Part shown: one piece after another, positions 1 through 10,161 of the stretch
Position numbering within the stretch: the first letter of the stretch is position 1
Layout: the number at the start of each line of letters is the position of its first letter
Assembly (NCBI GenBank): GCA_012103075.1
Contig: JAAVLQ010000003.1
Location: 434,001-498,000 of the forward strand
DNA length: 64,000 bases
Source: Brucella cytisi
Lineage (GTDB): Bacteria; Pseudomonadota; Alphaproteobacteria; Rhizobiales; Rhizobiaceae
Direction of reading: 5' to 3'
Notes under the pieces: generated by a model
The model's input: the letters and a program-made list of their open reading frames with translations, nothing else
Told to the model about the DNA's origin: nothing
The model's database searches: none
Translations under genes and position numbers: made by a program

Positions 1-605
1 GGTTGAGTTCAGTTTCCAGCGGTGCCGGTTTGGCGATCGCGCCGCATCTGCAATCAAGGATGAAATTGCCGCTATCGGTTACCACGGGCTGACCGTCACG
101 CATGCGGCGGGTGATCCCGGCAGCAATCCCGTGTTCCTGCAAAATCCGATCTACCATCCGTTCAGTCTGTTTCCACGCAAACTGAACCACCTCCACCGGC
201 AGAGGAAAGGCACCGAGCGTATCGACGATTTTTGTTTCATCGCAAACCGTAATCATCTGCTTTGATGCATGTGCGATAATCTTTTCCCACAACAGGCACG
301 CACCGCCGCCCTTGATCATGTTGAACTGGCGATCGATCTCGTCCGGCCCATCGACTGTAAGATCGATCTCGCCAATTTCGTTTGGATCCGTAATGGCGAT
401 ACCCACTTCCCGCGCGACGTCGATCGTCGAACGCGACGTGGTGGTGCAGGTCAGCTTCATGCCACCGGCGACATATTTGCCCAGCTCCCGCACGAAGAAG
501 TGCGAGGTGGTGCCCGATCGAGCCAAGCTTCATACCGTCTCGAACGAATTCCTCAATGACCCGGCGGCCTGCGACTTTCTTGGCTTCATTTTGCTCTGCG
601 GACAT
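1..605 (-). CDS. rpiA: Ribose-5-phosphate isomerase A (partial, frameshifted)
   Basis: Interconverts ribose-5-phosphate and ribulose-5-phosphate in the cytoplasmic pentose phosphate pathway. The protein starts MSAEQNEAKKVAGRRVIEEF. After a break near 510 it continues in another frame with the RpiA landmarks SGTTSHFFVREL, TVDGPDEID and KGGGACLLWEKI, then TVCDETKIVDTLG and FPLPVEV. At the break the expected GLGSG codons have lost one C and one G from paired bases, which looks like a sequencing error. The gene runs off the left edge, so about 200 of the usual 230 residues are present. It is last in a leftward operon with a pentulose kinase and an RpiR regulator, fitting a pentose catabolic role. 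Identity is secure. Confidence 0.9.
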
Positions 606-657
606 TTGTCTTTCCTGCCGATTGACCGGAGCCGTTGTGGACGACTGCGGCGGTTGT

Positions 658-1511
658 TTAGAAGGTTAGTCCCGTATCTTGTCGGTCAGCCGAGGAATCG
701 AGGGCTGGCAGTTGATCGGGGAATTCGCTGCCGCTCGACACTGCTATTGCCGTGACGAGCATGTTGACGACGAGATGATGATTGAGGCGCGATGCGAGCG
801 GTGTCATCAACTCGGTCTGATCGTAGGGACGCACAGCAATCAGCGCATCCGTGACACGGGCGAGCGGACTTTCGGCTGCGGTGATCGACACGACGCGCGC
901 GCCCCCGCCCTTGCCGCAATGGCCAGCTCCACCATCTGCTTGGTGTGTCCAGACTGCGAAAAGATCAGCGCGACTTCGTGCGGACGCGAACTTTCGACGT
1001 GCATCCACTGCTTCTTGCGCCCCATGACGGCTGCACACCGCATACCGAGACGCTGGAACTTGTGTTCGGCATCAATGGCTGTGACTTCAGAAATACCGCT
1101 GGCGTAGATGCCGGTCCATGCGGCATCGCGCAAAAGCAGGGCCGCCTTTTCAACCTGCTGCGGAACGAGATCCTCCAGAGCACGCTGGATGGCGTTGAGA
1201 GAATTGCGACAGGTCTTGCGGACAATATTGTCTATGCCGTCATTGGGGATGATCTGTTCATAGGCGAAAGGTGCGGAAGGAACGAGGCTTTGCGCCAGAT
1301 GCAGCTTGAAATCCTGATAGCCATCGAAACCGAACCGCCGGCAAAAGCGCATAATGGTTGGATCACTGACCGAACAGCGTTCGGACAATCTGGCCATGCT
1401 CATATGAATAACCTCGCCCGGAGACGTACTCACAAAGTTGGCGATGCGCCGCTCGGCGGCACCCATTCCGTCTGTTTCATGGAATATGCGCTGTAACAGG
1501 CTAACCGTCAT
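658..1511 (-). CDS. MurR/RpiR family regulator, HTH plus SIS domain (frameshifted)
   Basis: Sugar-phosphate-responsive transcription factor. Residues 1-80 form the RpiR helix-turn-helix (LSERCSVSDPTIMRFCRRFG). About residues 125-270 form a SIS domain (YASGISEV, IFSQSGHTKQMV) that would bind a phosphosugar. The frame breaks near 900, beside a run of five C, and the SIS domain resumes as RVVSITAAESPLARV through to the stop at 658. It lies between a HAD phosphatase gene and rpiA in the leftward pentose operon. It probably controls this operon and perhaps the divergent one, with a sugar phosphate as signal. That regulatory role is inferred. Confidence 0.85.
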
Positions 1512-1539
1512 GAAATTCGTTCCTTCGTCATCTCACCAT

Positions 1540-2196
1540 TTAATCAGGGCGATACTCCATGAGATCGGCGATACGCGCAAGCCGTTGATGTGGCTCGACA
1601 TTTACATCGGCTCCACCACCCCAAGGCACGACGAAGAAAGTGGCGCCCGCGCCCTCCGCCGTCGCCTTGTCGACATTGGTGTCACCGACAAATGCCCAGT
1701 TGGCACCGTTTAGCTCCATATGCTCGACAACGGCGCGCAAATGGCCGGGATCAGGCTTGCACGCCGGTACCGCGTCTGCACCAAGCGCCACCTCGATGAG
1801 ACGATCGAGCCCCGGGATTTTCAGAATTTCCTGTGTCAGGGCATGGGGCTTGTTGGTACAGATGCCCAGCCTGAAACCGGCAGCATGCAGGCTTTGCAGA
1901 TCTTCGCGAACATGGCTGAAGAAGCGTGTCTTCTCGGCCGGGTTGCGATGATAGTTTTCGATATAGCTTTGAACCGCAGCATCCACGGTTGCATCGTCAA
2001 AGGGCAGGCCCTGATCAATGAATATGTCCTGCAACAGGCGACGCGGGCCATTACCGATAAAGGTTTCGACATAGTCGACGGATAGTGCCGGCCAGCCCAT
2101 GGACGCCATATAGACATTCACCGCCGCGGTGATGTCCGGCGCACTGTCGATCAGCGTTCCATCCGTGTCGAAGATCAATGCCGAATATTGTTTCAT
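1540..2196 (-). CDS. HAD-superfamily phosphatase, phosphoglycolate phosphatase-like
   Basis: Predicted cytoplasmic phosphatase for a small sugar or glycolate phosphate. The reading frame is intact at 218 residues, normal for the Gph group. Motif I is FDTDGT at residues 9-14, with the nucleophile and acid/base aspartates. Motif II is the Thr of TNKPH, motif III the Lys of CKPDP and motif IV VGDTNVD. The cap sits between motifs I and II. The gene is 36 bases downstream of xylulokinase and 28 bases upstream of the RpiR gene, so it is likely co-transcribed. It may remove dead-end or toxic pentulose phosphates. The substrate cannot be read from the sequence. Confidence 0.85.
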   Translation of the reverse strand: MKQYSALIFDTDGTLIDSAPDITAAVNVYMASMGWPALSVDYVETFIGNGPRRLLQDIFIDQGLPFDDATVDAAVQSYIENYHRNPAEKTRFFSHVREDLQSLHAAGFRLGICTNKPHALTQEILKIPGLDRLIEVALGADAVPACKPDPGHLRAVVEHMELNGANWAFVGDTNVDKATAEGAGATFFVVPWGGGADVNVEPHQRLARIADLMEYRPD

Positions 2197-2232
2197 AATT
2201 CAAAAAGTCCTTAGGTTGGGCCCGTTCGGCGG

Positions 2233-3751
2233 TCAGCCTGCAAAAACCGGATCGCCGAGAGCGTGGAAGCTCCGGGAGAGTGCAGGATAAAGCGCTCGAT
2301 AGATTTCATGTGCCTTGTGGTAGACGTCACTATGGGCACGATCAGCCTTTTGACGTGTCAATTCGCGCAAGGTGCCAGCTGCCTCAGTCGCGTCCTTCCA
2401 GACACCTGCCCCCACTCCTGCTACCAGTGCCGCGCCAAAAGCTCCACCTTCCGCAGCACCTTCCGTCGTCACCACATCACAACCGAACATGTCGGCACGG
2501 ATCTGTCGCCACAATGGCGATCGGGCACCACCTCCAGATGCCTTGATCACCCGGCCCTCGATCCCCATGGATTTCATCAGCGCATGCATGTCATAAAACG
2601 CGTGAACAACGCCTTCCATGACACTGCGCGCGACATCGCCAAGTGTGTGGCGTGCTGTGAGGCCGATGATGGCACCGCGTGCTGCGGGATCTGGATGCGG
2701 ACAACGTTCACCATTGAGATACGGCAGGAACAATAGTCCACGTGCACCGGTGTGGTGGACGCAGCAGCCTTCACGACCGCATCAAAGGTAAGATCGTCAC
2801 CATGTCCGGTTTCGGCAAGGATTGAGCGGAACCAGCCCATGGCCCCGCCCGCATTCAGCGATACTCCCATGGCGTGCCACTTGGCAGGGGCGACATTGCA
2901 GAACATCTGGATGCGACCGTCTGCGCATGGGACAGGCTTATCGGGGCTGCTGCCAGAATACCGGCAGTACCGATTGTAGTTTGCAACTGACCGGGTTCGA
3001 TAACGCCTGAACCAATAGTTTGAATGACACTGTCACCACCGCCGCCAGCCACAGGTAGCCCTGCGGGAAGCCCGAAGAGTGCTGCGCCAGAAGCGCTGAT
3101 GCGCCCGGAAATCTCATGAGATTCGTGACAGGCGGGTAAGAATGCAGGATCGATATCGAGCGTCTCGATCAGCCCCGATGCCCATTTGCGCCGTCGCACA
3201 TCGAAAAGCCCGGTGCCAGACGCATCCGAAACTTCCGTTGCAAGTTCTCCCGTCAAAACCAGACGCAAATAGTCTTTAGGATTAAGTACATGATGCAGTT
3301 TTGCAAAGAGATCCGGCTCGTGATTTTTCATCCAGACGATTTTGCCACCGGTATAGCCGACCAGCATGCGGTTGCCCGTCTGTCCGATCAGAGCATCAAG
3401 TCCGCCAGCCTTCGCTGTGATTTCCTCCGCTTCGGCAGCATTACGCTGGTCGTTCCACAAGATTGCCGGTCGCAGGATTTTTCTGTTGTGGTCAAGCGGT
3501 GTCAGGCCATGCATCTGTCCTGAAAGGCCGACACAGACAAGTTCAGTATCCGGGCATTGCGCCATGACGCTTGCCACTGCCTTTCGCGCACCCTCGATCC
3601 AAAGTGCAGGATCTTGTTCTGCCCAGCCGGTACGAGGCTGCGACAGCGCGTAGGTGGCGGTGCTGGAAGCCAGAATCTTGCCTTCGACGGACACAAGCAA
3701 CGACTTGCAGCCCGAGGTTCCGATGTCGATACCTAGAAGTGCGGAAGTCAT
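2233..3751 (-). CDS. xylB: Xylulokinase, FGGY family (frameshifted)
   Basis: Phosphorylates D-xylulose to xylulose-5-phosphate with ATP. The N-terminal FGGY domain is intact for about 280 residues: GIDIGTSGCKSLLV, then the substrate loop GLSGQMHGLTPLD, then ILWNDQRN. Breaks near 2880 and 2735 move the C-terminal domain into two further frames. These carry FLPYLNGERCPHPDP and the ATP-site motif KASGGGARSPLWRQI. The total of about 500 codons matches XylB. It begins four bases after the stop of the aldehyde dehydrogenase gene. The divergent operon encodes a xylitol-type dehydrogenase, its natural supplier of xylulose. XylB is preferred over other FGGY kinases because of the QMHG loop, though another pentulose is possible. 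Confidence 0.88.
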
Positions 3752-3755
3752 GAAG

Positions 3756-5215
3756 TCAGACCCCTATGCCATGATGCAGGCGGATATGCTTGAAATTGAA
3801 GTATTCCAGCAAGCCTTCCCGACCATGCTCATAGCCGATGCCGCTTTGCTTACGGCCCCCATAAGGCGCGTTCATGATGCCCGCGTCGACATTGTTGACG
3901 GCGACATTTCCGTAATCGAGATCGCTTGACAGCTGATAGATTTCCCGCAAGTCGCGCGCATAGACATAAGAGGCAAGCCCGTAAGGTGTATCGTTTGCGA
4001 GGGCTGCAGCCTCTTCCAGCCTGTCAAAAGCGGCCACACCGACAAGCGGCCCGAAGGTTTCTTCACTCATGACCTTCATTTCATGGGTACAGTCGGCGAC
4101 AATGGTGGGACAAAAGAAGAATCCCCGGCAAATTTTTCACCTTCCGGCGTCTTGCCGCCGGCGAAAGAGCCTTGCACCTTTTTGCAATGCATCAGCCGGT
4201 GCTCGCGCGTTTTTCCAGTGGTGCAAGCGAAGCCATGGACCCGATATCGGCAGCCGGTTCGAGCAGACCGTCGCCGATGGTCAATGCGTTGGCTGCAACC
4301 GCGAATTTTTCGAGAAAGGTCTCGTAGAGCGGGCGCGCCACATAGATACGATTAATCGCAATGCAGATCTGCCCCATATTGCGGAAGGAACGGCGCACTG
4401 CCCCTTCACTGCCGCATCAATGTCAGCGCTGGCGGTTATGATTAACGGACAATTGCCACCAAGCTCCAATGAAAGGCGCTTTACGGTTGGACAGGACTTC
4501 TGGATATGAAGACCAACCGCGCTTGAGCCGGTAAAGGCGATCTTGTCAACGTCTGGATGCTCGACGAGTGCCTGACCTACGAGCGAGCCCTTGCCGGTCA
4601 CGACATTGACGACGCCTGCTGGTATCACGGCCTCCGCCACCTTTTCGGCAATGGCGGGGCGGTAAAGGGTGTAATTTCTGCCGGCTTGATGATGATTGTG
4701 CAACCAGCAGCAAGGCTTGCGCAAAGTTTCCAGCCAACAAGTTCGGCGGGATAATTCGGTGTGATTGCACCGACCACGCCGATCGGCTCGCGGATAACGG
4801 CTTTGATAACCGTTCTGGTCGTTGGGTACGATTTCGCCAAGAACGCGCACGGCTTCCTCGCCATAAAAGTGGCAAGCCTCGGCCAGCTTGAGGATTTCAC
4901 CCTTTGCTTCATTGAGCGGTTTGCCCTGTTCGAGCGTCATGATCCGGGCCATGTGCGGGGCATCGGCAGATATCAGGTCGCCGAGCCTGTGGAGAGCTTG
5001 TGACCGCTCCCGGCCGGAACTCTGGACCATGAACGAAATGCTGCCCGCGCGCTTGCAACTGCCCGGTCAATTTCTTCGGGCGTCGTGGCCGCGATCTGCC
5101 CGATGACTTCGCCGCGTGCCGGATTCTCGACGTCGATACGCGCCCCGCGTCCTTCAATGAATTTTCCGTCGATGAACAGCTTGCCATCGATCCGCGACAG
5201 GATCGCATCGGTCAT
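3756..5215 (-). CDS. NAD(P)-dependent aldehyde dehydrogenase, SSADH/GabD-like (heavily frameshifted)
   Basis: Oxidises an aldehyde to its acid. The start chosen is ATG at 5215 (MTDAILSRIDGKLFIDGKF); an upstream ATG at 5245 is in frame. Segments in several frames together rebuild a full-length enzyme of about 480 residues. They include ITPNYPAELVGWKL, the NAD-site segment IAFTGSSAVG, the catalytic-glutamate segment LSLELGGNCPLI, the catalytic cysteine in NMGQICIAINRI and the C-terminal SEETFGPLVGVAAF. At least four breaks occur, between about 5010 and 4080. It is first in the leftward operon and four bases before xylB, so it probably oxidises an aldehyde from sugar breakdown such as glycolaldehyde. 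The substrate is unproven. Confidence 0.82.
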
Positions 5216-5245
5216 GATTTTCTCCACCCGGTTCAGTGCCATCAA

Positions 5246-5492
5246 CGTTCACAAGGTTCGCTGATATAGCATAACTACATATCGCGTTGCATCAGATTTG
5301 CCAATCCAGAAAAAGGAACCGACGGCACAAAATCATTTTCAGCGATGAAATTAAATAAATACAGTGACTTCTCGGCGCAATTCACGTCAGTTTCCAGTTG
5401 AAGCCAGCAATAATATTCGCAACAAAGGCGGATTACACCTTGACGAAACTGCAATGATTTTAATAGTTTTACTACATACAAGGAGGAGAAGC
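5246..5492. promoter_or_regulatory. Divergent promoter region of the two pentose operons
   Basis: This AT-rich spacer separates the leftward aldehyde dehydrogenase operon from the rightward xylX-like operon. On the plus strand a TTGACG at 5440-5445 is followed, at 15-17 bases, by AT-rich -10 candidates at 5461-5468. A strong ribosome binding site, AAGGAGGAG at 5480-5488, fixes the rightward start at 5493. The RpiR protein of the locus is the obvious candidate to bind here, but I did not find a clear operator. Confidence 0.5.
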
Positions 5493-6637
5493 ATGCTTCC
5501 CGATTCTCATGAAAAGGCCCGCCCGGTCGGGCGTGTGTGGCGCGCCGACCTGTCAGCGCCCAGTGTTGTCATCATTCGCGATTGTGAGGTGATTGATGTC
5601 ACAAACTCGGTGATTTCAGTTAGCGACTTCCCGGATAACGATCCCGCGGCACGCTTTGATGATCTGCAGGGCGAAAAGCTCGGCAAGCCTGAAGATTTCA
5701 TTCTTTCCCCGCATGAAACAGGTTATGGATCGGCTCGCCATTCATGGCTTGCACCTTGCGATTTCCGGGCGCTCAAGGCTTGTGGGGTCACTTTTGCGCA
5801 AAGTATGATCGAACGCGTCATCGATGAGCGGACTTCGGGCGACCCGGCAAAAGCCGACGCGATCCGCAAGCGCATCGGTGAACTGATCGGCGGAAGCCTG
5901 TCCAACATACACGCAGGCTCTGAGCAGGCCGCCGAGGTAAAGGCTGGCACGAGAAAGAAGGGCTTTGGTCGCAATATCTTGAAGTGGGCATCGGACCTGA
6001 CGCTGAGGTGTTCACCAAATCGCAACCCATGTCTGCCGTTGGCCATGGCGCGCAAGTCGGCGTCAACCGGATTTCGAAGTGGAACAACCCCGAACCCGAA
6101 ATCGTGCTAGCGGTAGATAAAAACGGCAATATCCGTGGCGCCACACTTGGAAATGACGTCAATCTGCGCGACGTTGAGGGTCGCTCAGCTCTCCTGCTCG
6201 GCAAGGCCAAGGACAATAATGCTTCCTGTGCCATTGGACCGTTCATCCGTCTGTTTGACGCTGGATTTACGCTCGGAGACATTGAGAACGCAACACTTGA
6301 AATGTCCGTCAAAGGAGAAGACGGCTTTGAAATGTCAGGACGCTCCAATATGGCCGAGATCAGCCGGAGACCTGCCGATCTGGTCGCACAGACCATCAAT
6401 GCCAGCCATCAATATCCTGACGGATTCCTGCTATTTTTGGGTACCATGTTCGCTCCCACGCAGGATCGTGCGGAAAAAGGCAGCGGCTTCACCCACAAGG
6501 AAGGTGACGTCGTCGAGATTTCGACGCCAACGCTTGGAACCCTGCGCAATGTGGTCACGACGTCGGACAAGGCGCGTCCATGGGCTTACGGTATGCGCTC
6601 GCTGATGCGGGACATGGCCAAACGCGGTTTGATTTAG
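5493..6637 (+). CDS. FAH-family protein, XylX-like 2-keto-3-deoxypentonate dehydratase (one frameshift)
   Basis: Fumarylacetoacetate-hydrolase superfamily enzyme resembling XylX of the Weimberg pathway, which dehydrates 2-keto-3-deoxy-D-xylonate to 2-oxoglutarate semialdehyde. The N-terminus (GRVWRADLSAPSVVIIRDCE) and the catalytic core (NNPEPEIVLAV, then GNDVNLRDVEGRSALLLGKA) match this 380-residue group. PEPEIVL and the following Asp supply metal ligands. The start follows an excellent Shine-Dalgarno. The frame breaks between about 5945 and 5985. It is first of a rightward operon that ends with ketoglutarate semialdehyde dehydrogenase, which uses exactly the predicted product. The stereochemistry of the substrate is not determined. 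Confidence 0.8.
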
Positions 6638-6652
6638 GAACGGCAGAACAAA

Positions 6653-7406
6653 ATGTCCTATCGTGCAAGAATGGATTTGAGCGGTCGGCTGGCACTGGTA
6701 ACAGGATCCGGTCAGGGGAATAGGCGCAGCATGTGCGCAGGCATTGGCGCAAACCGGGGCGACGGTGGTCTGCACGGATATTGATCTGTCACGCGCCGAA
6801 ACCACCGCGGGAGAAATCGGTGGGTCTGCAACCGCCCGGCAGCTCGATGTTACTGACAGCGTTCAGTTGAACGCGCTGGCGAATGACTTACCGCCACTTG
6901 ACGTGCTCGTCTGCAATGCAGGTATCGTCAACAATGTCGCCGCTGAAGACATGACCGATGATCAATGGGATCGTGTCATTGAGGTCAATCTCAGTGGCGT
7001 ATTCCGCACCTGTCGGGCCTTTGGTCGTCGAATGCTGGAAAATGGCAAGGGTTCGATCATCAATATCGGCTCGATGTCGGCACATATCGTCAATGTACCG
7101 CAGCCACAGTGCCACTACAACGCCTCGAAAGCCGGGGTACACCACCTCACACGCTCGCTCGCAGTCGAATGGGCCAAACGAGGTGTCAGGGTGAATGCGG
7201 TTGCGCCAACCTATATCGAAACGCCATTGTTGCATGGACTTGAAAATCAGCCGGGGCTGGTTGAGCGCTGGCTTGACCTGACTCCCGCCGGTCGCATGGG
7301 CAAGCCGGAGGAGATCGCTTCCATCGTCCAGTTCCTTGCCTCAGACGCTTCAAGCCTGATGACTGGCTCGATTGTCACTGCAGACGCTGGCTATACGAGT
7401 ATCTAG
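6653..7406 (+). CDS. Short-chain dehydrogenase/reductase, galactitol/arabinitol dehydrogenase-like (frameshifted)
   Basis: NAD(P)-dependent oxidoreductase, probably acting on a polyol or sugar. The nucleotide loop TGSGQGIG is split by an extra base near 6720. The rest is intact: NAG (residues 85-87), catalytic Ser in NIGSMSAHIVN, and the YNASK pair. The segment INIGSMSAHIVNVPQPQ closely resembles Rhodobacter galactitol dehydrogenase and related pentitol enzymes. The length of 250 residues is normal. It starts 15 bases after the xylX-like gene and ends seven bases before the zinc dehydrogenase. Which alcohol or sugar it oxidises is unknown. Confidence 0.85.
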
Positions 7407-7413
7407 GTTCATC

Positions 7414-8450
7414 ATGGCGCTCGCACTTGTTCTGGAAAAGGCGCGCGAACTGGCTTTGCGTGATATCGATATCGATTTGACACTTGGCGATTGCGACGTG
7501 CGCATCGCGATGGACATTGTCGGAATATGCGGCAGCGATGTTCACTATTATCGTCATGGCAGGATCGGTCCCTTCATCGTGAAGAAACCGATGATCCTCG
7601 GCCATGAGGGAGCTGGCACTGTCATTGCCTGCGGCGCAAGGGTTCACAATCTCACGGTGGGCGAGCGGGTCTGCGTTGAGCCGGGCGTCCCTGATTTTAC
7701 GAGCCGCCCGAGCCGTATCGGACTTTATAATCTTGATCCGTTTCTCACTTTCTGGGCCACTCCGCCAGTTCACGGATGTCTGACACCAGACGTCGTGCAC
7801 CCTGCAAACCTGACTTATAAACTGCCCGGGAATGTGTCTTTTGCCGAAGGTGCAATGATCGAACCTTTGGCGGTGGGACCCGGGCGGTTCATAAAACCGG
7901 CGTGGCGGCGGGCGATGTCGCTCTTGTCCTCGGAGCAGGTCCGATCGGCATTCTTGTGGCGCTCAGCGCGTTGTCCGCCGGGTGTTCGCGCGTCCTGATC
8001 TTCGATCCGGCGTCACAAAAGCTCGACATTGCCGCGTGCTATTCAGGCATCCAGCCACTTCACGCAGCCGACGGTCCCCTGAAGGATCAGATTCGATGTC
8101 TGACCGATGACTGGGGCGTCGATATTGTCTATGAATGCTCAGGTGCTGCCAAAGCATTTGATGGCATTGCCGATTGCATTCGTCCGGGGGGTACATTGGC
8201 TTGTGTGGGCATGCCTGAAAAAGCGGTACCTATCGATATCGTCGCATTGCAGGTCAAGGAAATCCGCCTTGTCACAGTCTTTCGCTACGCAAACGTCTAT
8301 GAACGCGTCATTGCATTGCTGGCAGAAGGCAGGATCGATGTGAAGCCATTGATCTCTGAAACATATGACTTCAAGGATAGCGTTGAGGCATTCAGGCGGG
8401 CGGATGCGGCTCATCCGACGGATGTAAAAATACAGATCACAATGCGATAA
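7414..8450 (+). CDS. Zinc-dependent polyol dehydrogenase, xylitol/L-iditol dehydrogenase family (frameshifted)
   Basis: Medium-chain dehydrogenase oxidising xylitol or a related polyol at C2 to a ketose. Catalytic-zinc segments are CGSDVHYY and GHEGAGTV. The structural-zinc cysteines are absent, as in other rhizobial xylitol dehydrogenases (PDFTSRPSRIGLYNLDP). PPVHGCLTPDVVHP is also typical. The Rossmann loop VLGAGPIGILVALSAL lies after a break near 7885. About 345 residues is the family length. It follows the SDR gene by seven bases. Its product D-xylulose would feed the xylulokinase encoded divergently. Sorbitol or arabitol cannot be excluded as substrate. Confidence 0.87.
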
Positions 8451-8471
8451 TTGCTATGGAAAGGAATTGAA

Positions 8472-9982
8472 ATGAGCTGGACACCCCATGGACAACACCT
8501 GATAGCTGGCGAGTGGGTTGCGGGGAGACGACTTTTGCCTCGACACCGGCGACGGGTCCATCGCATGAATTCGCAGTCGGCACGCCCGCTCTCGTGGCGC
8601 GCGCCTGCGAGGCAGCAGAAGATGCGTTTTGGACTTATGGTTACAAGAGCCGTGAAGAACGCGCCCTCTTCCTCGAAGCCATTGCCGACGAGATCGAAGC
8701 GCGTGCGGAGGCCATTACCGAAATCGGCACGCAGGAAACCGGTTTGCCAGTTGCCCGTCTGCAAGGCGAGCGTGGACGCACGACCAGCCAGCTGCGCCTT
8801 TTGCCAGCCATATCCGCAAGGGTGACTATCTGGATCGTCGCGTCGATGAAGCCCTGCCTGACCGCAAGCCCGCAGCGCGCCCGGAAATCCGCCTGATGCA
8901 GCGCCCGATCGGCCCGGTTGCAGTTTTCGGCGCATCCAACTTTCCGCTCGCTTTCTCCACCGCTGGTGGCGACACGGCAGCGGCCCTCGCCGCAGGCTGC
9001 CCGGTGGTTGTGAAGGGCCATTCTGCGCATCCGGGAACCGGCGAAATCGTCGCTGATGCCATTCTAGCCGCTATTACCGGGACCGGCATGCCGAAAGGTG
9101 TGTTCAGCCTCATCCGTGGTGGAGATCGCAAGGTCGGCGAGGCGCTCGTCACGCATCCGCTGATCAAGGCTGTCGGCTTTACTGGCTCGCTTGGCGGTGG
9201 TCGTGCCTTGTTCAATCTTTGCGCACAGCGCCCGGAACCGATTCGCTTTCTTCGGCGAGCTTGGCTCGGTCAATCCGATGTTCCTGCTGCCGGAAGCCAT
9301 GAAGATCCGCGCGCCGTCGCTCGGCGAAGGCTGGGCCGCGTCCTGACCATGGGTGCTGGTCAGTTCTGCACCAATCCGGGCATCGCCGTGGTTATCGACG
9401 GATCGGACGCCGACAGCTTTGTGCAGTCCACCCGCAGCGCTTTGGAAAGGTTGCGCCGCAGGTCATGCTGACCGACGGCATTGCTAAGGCCTATCAGGAT
9501 GGCAAGGTACATTTCGACAGCCGTAACTCCGTCAAAGCGGTGCTGACCACAGAAAGCAAGGGCCGCGAAGCTTCGCCCAATCTCTATGAGACGACCGGCG
9601 ACGCTTTCCTCAGCGATCATACCATCGGCGAAGAAGTGTTTGGTCCGCTCGGCGTCGTCGTTCGCGTGAAGTCGGTCGATGACATGGTGCATCTGGCCAA
9701 GGGTCTTGAAGGCCAGCTGACAGCAACCTTGCATATGGACAGGGACGATGCAGCTGACGCCCGCAAGCTATTGCCAGTTCTTGAACGCAAGGCCGGGCGG
9801 GTTCTGGCAAACGGCTTTCCGACCGGCGTGGAAGTAGTCGATTCTATGGTTCATGGGGCCCCTACCCCGCCAGCACTAACTTCGGCGCAACCAGTGTTGG
9901 AACCATGTCCATCCGCCGCTTCCTGCGGCCCGTCAGCTATCAAAATATTCCTGTGGAAGTGCTGCCTGCTGACCTCGCGTAA
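8472..9982 (+). CDS. 2-oxoglutarate semialdehyde dehydrogenase, type III (five or more frameshifts)
   Basis: Oxidises 2-oxoglutarate semialdehyde to 2-oxoglutarate, the last step of oxidative pentose degradation. The reassembled protein has RPIGPVAVFGASNFPLAFS, the catalytic Glu in FFGELGSVNP, the catalytic Cys in MGAGQFCTNPG and GEEVFGPLGVVVRV, ending with PVEVLPADLA. The length of about 505 residues fits the NADP-preferring KGSADH III group. Breaks occur near 8524 (one G lost from a G run), 8806 (one T lost), 9243, 9343, 9450 and 9855. It ends the rightward operon and matches the product of the XylX-like enzyme. Confidence 0.87.
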
Positions 9983-9987
9983 GAAAA

Positions 9988-10025
9988 GGTGCGGGTCTAA
10001 CCCGTCAATGACTTTGACCCGCACC
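9988..10025. terminator. Hairpin between convergent genes
   Basis: GGTGCGGGTC at 9988-9997 pairs perfectly with GACCCGCACC at 10016-10025 around an 18-base loop. It lies six bases after the semialdehyde dehydrogenase stop, facing a convergent amidohydrolase gene. There is no T tract, so it could work as a bidirectional or factor-assisted terminator. Confidence 0.6.
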
Positions 10026-10161
10026 CCGTCTGCCCTCGTTAATGTCCTGTGCTCCCGTCGGATTGCCAAATTTCTCTCGTAACGGCGGTGTTCACATCGC
10101 GCTTCCACCAGCCCACGGGCTGCCTTGACAGGCGTATGCCGGCTGGCGGCTTAATGGTCGG

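Noticed and set aside
945..1496. A 183-codon plus-strand open frame
   Set aside because: It is antisense to the RpiR gene whose HTH and SIS motifs are clear on the minus strand.
8472..9982. Programmed ribosomal frameshifting in the semialdehyde dehydrogenase
   Set aside because: There are at least five breaks in both directions without slippery sequences plus structures; the same happens in most other genes.
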